Assembly: GCA_046728975.1 (NCBI GenBank)
Contig: JBKPFU010000096.1
Span: 1 to 17,083, forward strand
Direction: 5' to 3'
Origin: JBKPFU01 sp046728975
GTDB lineage: Bacteria; Actinomycetota; Thermoleophilia; Gaiellales; Gaiellaceae
Length of the DNA stretch: 17,083 nucleotides
Of this stretch, positions 13,179 to 17,083 are shown one piece after another (positions within the stretch are counted from its first letter, which is position 1; every line of letters starts with the position of its first letter). A model generated the notes under the pieces. That model worked only from the letters and a program-made list of their open reading frames with translations, had not been told where the DNA came from and did no database searches. A program made the position numbers and the translations under genes.

Positions 13179-13996
13179 GCTGCAGCCTCCGCCAGGTCGG
13201 CGAGCTCGACGACCTCGACGTCCCCCAGTGGAAGCTGGAGGAAGCGCTCGCCGAGCTCGCGGAAGACCACCGGATCGCCGGTCGTCACGAATTGGTACTC
13301 GCCCTCACGCGCCGCGTCATTCTCGATTCCCTTCCGCGCGAGGGTCTCCGCCACCTCCCTGGCGGTCTCCTCGGCCGAGAACACGAGCGTGACGCCGCGT
13401 CCGAATACCCGCTGGAAGATCGGCCGGATCAGCGGGTAGTGCGTGCAGCCGAGAATCACGGTGTCGACTGCGGCCCCCTTCAGCGGGGCCGCGTACTCGC
13501 GCACGGTCTCGGTGGTCTCGGTCGAAAACGGATCGTCGCTTTCGATCAGCGGGACGAGGCGCGGGCATGCGACGGGGGAGAACTCGACGCCGGCGTCGAG
13601 CGCGTGCACGAGCTCGGCATAGCGGCCGGCGGCGACCGTCGCCTGAGTCGCGAGCAGGCCGATCCGGCGGTTCCGCGTCGCCTGGACCGCGGCATGCGCC
13701 TCGGGCGTGATCACGCCGACGACCGGGACGGCGAGCGCCTCCTGCAGCTGTGGAAGGGCTGCAGACGTCGCCGTGTTGCAGGCGACGACCACGAGCTTCA
13801 CGTCCTGGCGTTCGAGGAAGCGGCCGATCTCGAGCGAAAAGCCGCGCACCTCGTCGAGCGGACGAGGGCCGTACGGGAGCCGGGCGTGGTCGCCGAGGTA
13901 GACGAAATCCTCGTGAGGCATCGTCACGAGGCACTCGTGGAGGACGGTGAGGCCGCCCACCCCCGAGTCGAACACGCCGATGCGGCGGCGGTCCAT
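13175..13996 (-). CDS. murI: Glutamate racemase
   Basis: Converts L-glutamate to D-glutamate for peptidoglycan stem peptides; cytoplasmic and cofactor-independent. The 273-residue protein shows the N-terminal FDSGVGGLTVL (9-19, with D10/S11), the first catalytic cysteine C73 in VACNTATSAA and the second, C184, in LGCTHYPL. ATG at 13996 gives the standard N terminus. A TAGAAT -10 box ends 6 nt before that ATG, suggesting a leaderless mRNA. It heads the murI-rph-mgtC-rdgB operon, in which each junction overlaps. Confidence 0.96.
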   Translation of the reverse strand: MDRRRIGVFDSGVGGLTVLHECLVTMPHEDFVYLGDHARLPYGPRPLDEVRGFSLEIGRFLERQDVKLVVVACNTATSAALPQLQEALAVPVVGVITPEAHAAVQATRNRRIGLLATQATVAAGRYAELVHALDAGVEFSPVACPRLVPLIESDDPFSTETTETVREYAAPLKGAAVDTVILGCTHYPLIRPIFQRVFGRGVTLVFSAEETAREVAETLARKGIENDAAREGEYQFVTTGDPVVFRELGERFLQLPLGDVEVVELADLAEAAA

Positions 13997-14031
13997 GCGA
14001 CGATTCTAGAAACGCTCTACGCTGATAACCC
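13997..14031. promoter_or_regulatory. 35-bp divergent promoter region between murI and the secreted hydrolase
   Basis: On the minus strand TAGAAT (14008-14003) is followed by 6 nt and the murI ATG. On the plus strand TACGCT (14018-14023) is followed by 8 nt and the hydrolase TTG. Neither transcript would have room for a normal ribosome-binding site. The -35 position for murI would lie near or inside the hydrolase start. Confidence 0.45.
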
Positions 14032-15447
14032 TTGGGTCGTGGGGCATTGATCGGATTTGCGGCGCTCCTGCTCGTGCTTCCGGGTCGCGCGGCCGCCGGC
14101 GACTTCACCCGGCAGGACGTCACGATTCCGATGGACGACGGCGTGCAGCTCGCGGCGACGCTGCGGCTCCCGGTCGGCGTCTCGGCGCCGGCCGGCTGGC
14201 CGGCCGTCGTCATGTTCCACGGGATCGGCGGCAAGCGGGCCGATCTCGACGCGATCGCCGACCATTTCGCGGCTGCCGGCTACGCGGTGCTCAGCGTCGA
14301 CTTCCGCGGCCACGGTCAGTCCGGCGGCCTCGTCTCGATCGACGGGCCGCGCGAGATTCGCGACGTGCGGGAGCTCTTCGTGTGGCTCGCCGCGAGGCCC
14401 GACATCGCCGACGCCCGCATCGGCGCTTGGGGCATCTCGCTCGGCGGCGGTGCTGTCCTGCGCGCGGTCGCCGAGGGGGTGCCGTTCAAGGCCGCCGAGG
14501 TGGTCCAGACCTGGACCGACCTCGTCAGCGCCCTCGCGCCGCAGAACCTGTCCAAGTCGGGAGCGATCTACGGCTTCCTCGGCTCGGTTCCGCCTGAGCG
14601 GACCGCACCCGAGGTGCTCGCGCTCCGCAACCGCGTGATCGCGAGCATCAACCTCCCCGCGATTCGCTCGTTCGGACGCGTGCGCTCCAGCCGGCACCTG
14701 CTTTCGCGCGTAAGCACGCCGATCTACTTCTTCCAGGGCCGTCGTGACTTCGCCTTCGACGTCGACCAGGCGGTCGCGGGCCACAACTTGCTGAAGGGCC
14801 CGAAGCGGCTCTACATCGGCGACTTCGGTCATGGCCCGTCCACCTTCCCCGGCCCGGACCTCCCATACGTGCTCGACCAGGGAACGGGATGGTTCAACCG
14901 GTTCCTCAATCCGTCGTCGGGGACGCAGCTGCCCGAGCCGCCGATCGGCGTAGCGCCGAATCCCTGGAACGGCAAGGCGATTTGGTCGAACCGGCTCCCG
15001 GCGGTGCGCGCACTGGGGCTAACGCTCCGCGGGGCGAGCACGATGGCGGCCTCGTCGAAGGTCGTGCGTTCGATCCGCCTCCCGCGCCGCAAGCTCGAGA
15101 CCTTCGGCGCAGGGACCGTCACGCTCACCGCCCGGCTGCGCTCCTGGCCTCGCCTTGTCGCGGTGGTCGCGGCGCGAACGCCGGCGGGTCAGGAGATCGT
15201 GGTCACCGAGGGCGGGATCAACACACGCGGGCTGAAAGGCAGGCGCAGGCTCTCGATCAGGCTGATCTCGCAGGCGACGGTGATCCCGAAGGGCTCGCGC
15301 CTCACGCTGACGCTCGCCTCGTCCTCGCTCGCGCAGAACCCGGCGAACCTGCTGTACCTGGACCTGCCGATGCCACGCGGCGCACGTCTCTCGGTGGGCG
15401 CGGTGAGGGTCAACCTGCCGGTCCTGAAAACGCTCGTCTCCCGATGA
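14032..15447 (+). CDS. Secreted alpha/beta hydrolase, S15/CocE-like with C-terminal beta domain
   Basis: The 471-residue protein begins with a probable Sec signal (about 1-22, GFAALLLVLPGRAAA). An alpha/beta-hydrolase domain follows (about 28-295): oxyanion region MFHGIGGKR (61-69), RGHGQSGG (92-99), nucleophile S136 in GISLGGG, acid D239 in GRRDFAFD and H267 in DFGHGPS. The triad is complete. The rest (about 320-471) looks like a beta-sandwich of the X-Pro dipeptidyl-peptidase C-terminal type (lines such as GTVTLTARLRSW, SRLTLTLASSS). Together this suggests an S15 peptidase or CocE-type esterase acting outside the cell; the substrate is unknown. The start is TTG at 14032, with an alternative TTG at 14047 giving a shorter signal. 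The stop overlaps the binding-protein ATG (ATGA, 15444-15447). Confidence 0.82.
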   Translation: MGRGALIGFAALLLVLPGRAAAGDFTRQDVTIPMDDGVQLAATLRLPVGVSAPAGWPAVVMFHGIGGKRADLDAIADHFAAAGYAVLSVDFRGHGQSGGLVSIDGPREIRDVRELFVWLAARPDIADARIGAWGISLGGGAVLRAVAEGVPFKAAEVVQTWTDLVSALAPQNLSKSGAIYGFLGSVPPERTAPEVLALRNRVIASINLPAIRSFGRVRSSRHLLSRVSTPIYFFQGRRDFAFDVDQAVAGHNLLKGPKRLYIGDFGHGPSTFPGPDLPYVLDQGTGWFNRFLNPSSGTQLPEPPIGVAPNPWNGKAIWSNRLPAVRALGLTLRGASTMAASSKVVRSIRLPRRKLETFGAGTVTLTARLRSWPRLVAVVAARTPAGQEIVVTEGGINTRGLKGRRRLSIRLISQATVIPKGSRLTLTLASSSLAQNPANLLYLDLPMPRGARLSVGAVRVNLPVLKTLVSR

Positions 15448-16646
15448 AGAGGCTCGCGCTTGGCCTGCTCCTGCTTGCCGTGGTGCCGGGCGCAGCCACC
15501 TCGGCTACGTCTCCGGGCGTCACATCCGATTCGGTCCTGATCGGCGGCACCTTGCCGCTCAGCGGCCCCGCCTCGGCGTTCGGCGTCCTGGGCGCAGGCG
15601 CCAACGCGTACTTCCGGTATGTCAACGACAGGGGCGGCGTCAACGGCCGCAAGATCCGGTACCTCTACGTCGACGACGGCTACGACGTCTCTCGCACGGT
15701 GCAGCAGACGCGCGATCTCGTCCAGGACAAGAAGGTCTTCGCGATCTTCAACAGCGTCGGGACCGAGCACAACCTCGCCGTCCGCCCGTTCCTGAACCAG
15801 CTCAAGGTGCCGCAGCTCTTCGTCGGGAGCGGGGCGACCTCGATCGCGCGCAACCACGCGAAGTACCCCTGGACGCTGGGGTACCTGCCGAGCTTCGCCG
15901 GGGAGGGGGCGATCTACGCGCGCTACATCCTGCGTACGAAGCCCCGCGCGCGCATCGCCGTCCTCTACGAGTCGAGCGAATACGGCAAGGACCTCTACAA
16001 CGGCTTCCGGAGCGCGCTCGGGCGGAAAGCTCGGATGATCGTCGCCCGGCAGACCTACGACAACACGCAGACGGACGTCCGCTCGCAGATCTCCAAGCTC
16101 CGGCGCTCGCGGGCGAACACGCTGATGGTCTTCGCGCTGCCGCCCTTCGCGATCCAGTCCTATGCCTTCTCGTACAGGCTCAAGTGGCGGCCGCAGTTCT
16201 TCGTCAGCTCGGTCTCGATCGAGCCCAGCGTGATGACCATTGCGCGCCTCGCGTCGAGCGGAAAGCAGACCGACGGCTCGATCAGCGTCGCCTTCCTGAA
16301 GGACCCGACCTCGCCGCGCTGGGCCAGGGACCGCGCCGTGCTCCTCTACCGGAAGATCATGCGCCGCTACAACCGCAGCGGGAATCCCAAGAACGTCTAC
16401 AACTACTACGGGATGGCCGTGGCGTTCACGATGGTGGACGCCCTGCGCAGGGCCGGGCGCAACCTCACCCGCGTCGGTCTCCTCAGCGCCGCCACGCACC
16501 TGAACGAGCGCAACAACCCCTTCATGCTCCCAGGCGTCTTCGTCCGGACCTCGCCGCGCAACTACTTTCCGATCGCGAAGTCGCAGCTCGTCCGCTACCA
16601 GAAAGGCCGGTGGCAGCTGTTTGGACGGCTAGTCAACGCGCGTTAG
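15444..16646 (+). CDS. LivK-type ABC transporter substrate-binding protein
   Basis: The 400-residue protein has a Sec signal peptide (MKRLALGLLLLAVVPGAATSA) with no lipobox cysteine, then a periplasmic-binding fold of the branched-chain amino-acid (Peripla_BP_6) type. Landmarks are IGGTLPLSGPASAFG (33-47), YVNDRGGVNGRKIRYL (59-74), the core IAVLYESSEYGKDLYNGF (171-188) and DVRSQISKLRRSRANT (211-226). The ligand may be an amino acid, amide, urea or an aromatic compound and cannot be told by eye. No permease or ATPase gene is in the window; it may be an orphan or serve a transporter elsewhere. The lack of a lipid anchor is odd for a monoderm binding protein, which would be free to diffuse. The ATG overlaps the hydrolase stop by 4 bp. 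Confidence 0.9.
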   Translation: MKRLALGLLLLAVVPGAATSATSPGVTSDSVLIGGTLPLSGPASAFGVLGAGANAYFRYVNDRGGVNGRKIRYLYVDDGYDVSRTVQQTRDLVQDKKVFAIFNSVGTEHNLAVRPFLNQLKVPQLFVGSGATSIARNHAKYPWTLGYLPSFAGEGAIYARYILRTKPRARIAVLYESSEYGKDLYNGFRSALGRKARMIVARQTYDNTQTDVRSQISKLRRSRANTLMVFALPPFAIQSYAFSYRLKWRPQFFVSSVSIEPSVMTIARLASSGKQTDGSISVAFLKDPTSPRWARDRAVLLYRKIMRRYNRSGNPKNVYNYYGMAVAFTMVDALRRAGRNLTRVGLLSAATHLNERNNPFMLPGVFVRTSPRNYFPIAKSQLVRYQKGRWQLFGRLVNAR

Positions 16647-16721
16647 TTTTCTCGCCTGACCTTTCCGGCAAATACATCGTCTTACTAAGGACCCAAGGGG
16701 TCCTATTCAAAGGAAGGGGTT
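16647..16721 (+). promoter_or_regulatory. Intergenic leader with hairpin and strong ribosome-binding site
   Basis: This short region is less GC-rich than its surroundings. It holds a 7-bp hairpin (aggaccc/gggtcct, 16688-16704, loop aag) and a purine-rich ribosome-binding site AAGGAAGGGG just before the next ATG. A weak promoter candidate is TTGGAC (16621-16626), 17 bp, then TAGTTT (16644-16649). The hairpin lacks a T tract, so a terminator is unlikely. Confidence 0.4.
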
Positions 16722-17083
16722 ATGAGGAAACTGATCCGACTATCCGTGCTCGCGTGCGCGCTCGTCTCCGCGCTCGCGTTCGCGGGGCAGGCAAGGGCGA
16801 GCTACACGCCGCGCCTGCAGATCCTTCAGTCCACCTACAGAGAGACGGCAACGCCGACGGACACGATCTCGATCTCGCAGGGCGACGCGGACGATCCGAC
16901 CGCGAAGATCACCATCTACGCCGGCCTCGGCTACGGCGTCAACCTCGGCCAGCCGGCGGGCATGAACATCGGCACCGTCCGCGCGGTGGTGCTGGCGGCC
17001 GATCTTGCGAACGCCAGGCTGCCGCTCACCGGGCCCGTCACCGTGAGCACGCCTGCGAACTTCAGGACGAACCTCTGCTCGCC
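16722..17083 (+). CDS. Secreted protein of unknown function, N-terminal part
   Basis: The reading frame is open from ATG at 16722 to the window edge (120 codons), so the gene is cut by the boundary. The start is well supported by the ribosome-binding site directly upstream. The product has a clear Sec signal (MRKLIRLSVLACALVSALAF, cleavage probably after GQARA) followed by a mature region starting SYTPRLQILQSTYRE. That region is rich in Thr, Ile, Ala and Gly (ISISQGDADDPTAKITIY, YGVNLGQPAGMNIGTV), suggesting a beta-rich extracellular protein. I do not recognise a family. The same orientation as the hydrolase and binding-protein pair may mean an exported-protein locus. Confidence 0.75.
   Translation, partial: MRKLIRLSVLACALVSALAFAGQARASYTPRLQILQSTYRETATPTDTISISQGDADDPTAKITIYAGLGYGVNLGQPAGMNIGTVRAVVLAADLANARLPLTGPVTVSTPANFRTNLCS

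Noticed and set aside
15189..16499. Long minus-strand open frame opposite the binding protein
   Set aside because: Shadow frame rich in Arg, Glu and Val with no domain; the plus-strand gene is a clear LivK-type protein.

Overview
The window is very GC-rich bacterial DNA, densely packed with genes. Many starts are GTG or TTG, and gene ends and starts often overlap by 4 bp. The gene families (GuaB3-type IMP dehydrogenase-like protein, type-2 OMP decarboxylase, roadblock/LC7 protein with a basic tail, actinobacterial-type atypical nucleotide cyclase domain, HU, murI-rph-rdgB cluster) suggest an actinobacterium, plausibly of the deep-branching Thermoleophilia (Gaiellales/Solirubrobacterales). The phylum-level call is inference from families and style; no marker gene such as 16S rRNA is present.

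Layout. (1) 22-2399, plus strand: an HKD phospholipase-D-like protein, a translationally coupled class III cyclase-domain protein with a C-terminal membrane helix, and a short beta-propeller-like lipoprotein that may be a decayed gene. (2) 2427-5166, minus strand: guaB3-guaA (guanine nucleotide metabolism), preceded by an unusual cluster of hairpins at 5221-5383, one of which looks like an intrinsic terminator. (3) 5440-8768, minus strand: pyrF, a LysM membrane protein, a D-Ala-D-Ala carboxypeptidase and a 1-phosphofructokinase-type kinase, apparently one operon. (4) 8896-9183, minus strand: an HU gene with its own promoter and terminator. (5) 9253-10410, minus strand: a roadblock/LC7 protein, a small membrane protein and pyrE. 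(6) 10434-11243, plus strand: a YihY-type membrane protein, divergent from the roadblock gene and tail-overlapping rdgB. (7) 11217-13996, minus strand: murI-rph-mgtC-like-rdgB, all overlapping. (8) 14032-16646, plus strand: a secreted alpha/beta hydrolase coupled to a LivK-type solute-binding protein. (9) 16722 to the edge, plus strand: a secreted protein of unknown function that runs out of the window.

Most of the window is housekeeping: nucleotide synthesis and sanitation (guaA, guaB3, pyrE, pyrF, rdgB), RNA processing (rph), cell wall (murI, carboxypeptidase, LysM) and chromatin (HU). The less ordinary parts are the PLD/cyclase pair, the hairpin cluster before guaB3, the hydrolase/binding-protein pair, and a repeated arrangement in which a TANNNT-like -10 box sits 6-8 nt upstream of a start codon. 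That arrangement suggests leaderless transcripts in at least three places (pyrF, roadblock/yihY, murI/hydrolase). I saw no CRISPR array, tRNA, rRNA, insertion sequence or phage gene, and no clear new defence system. No stretch over 300 bp lacks a gene.
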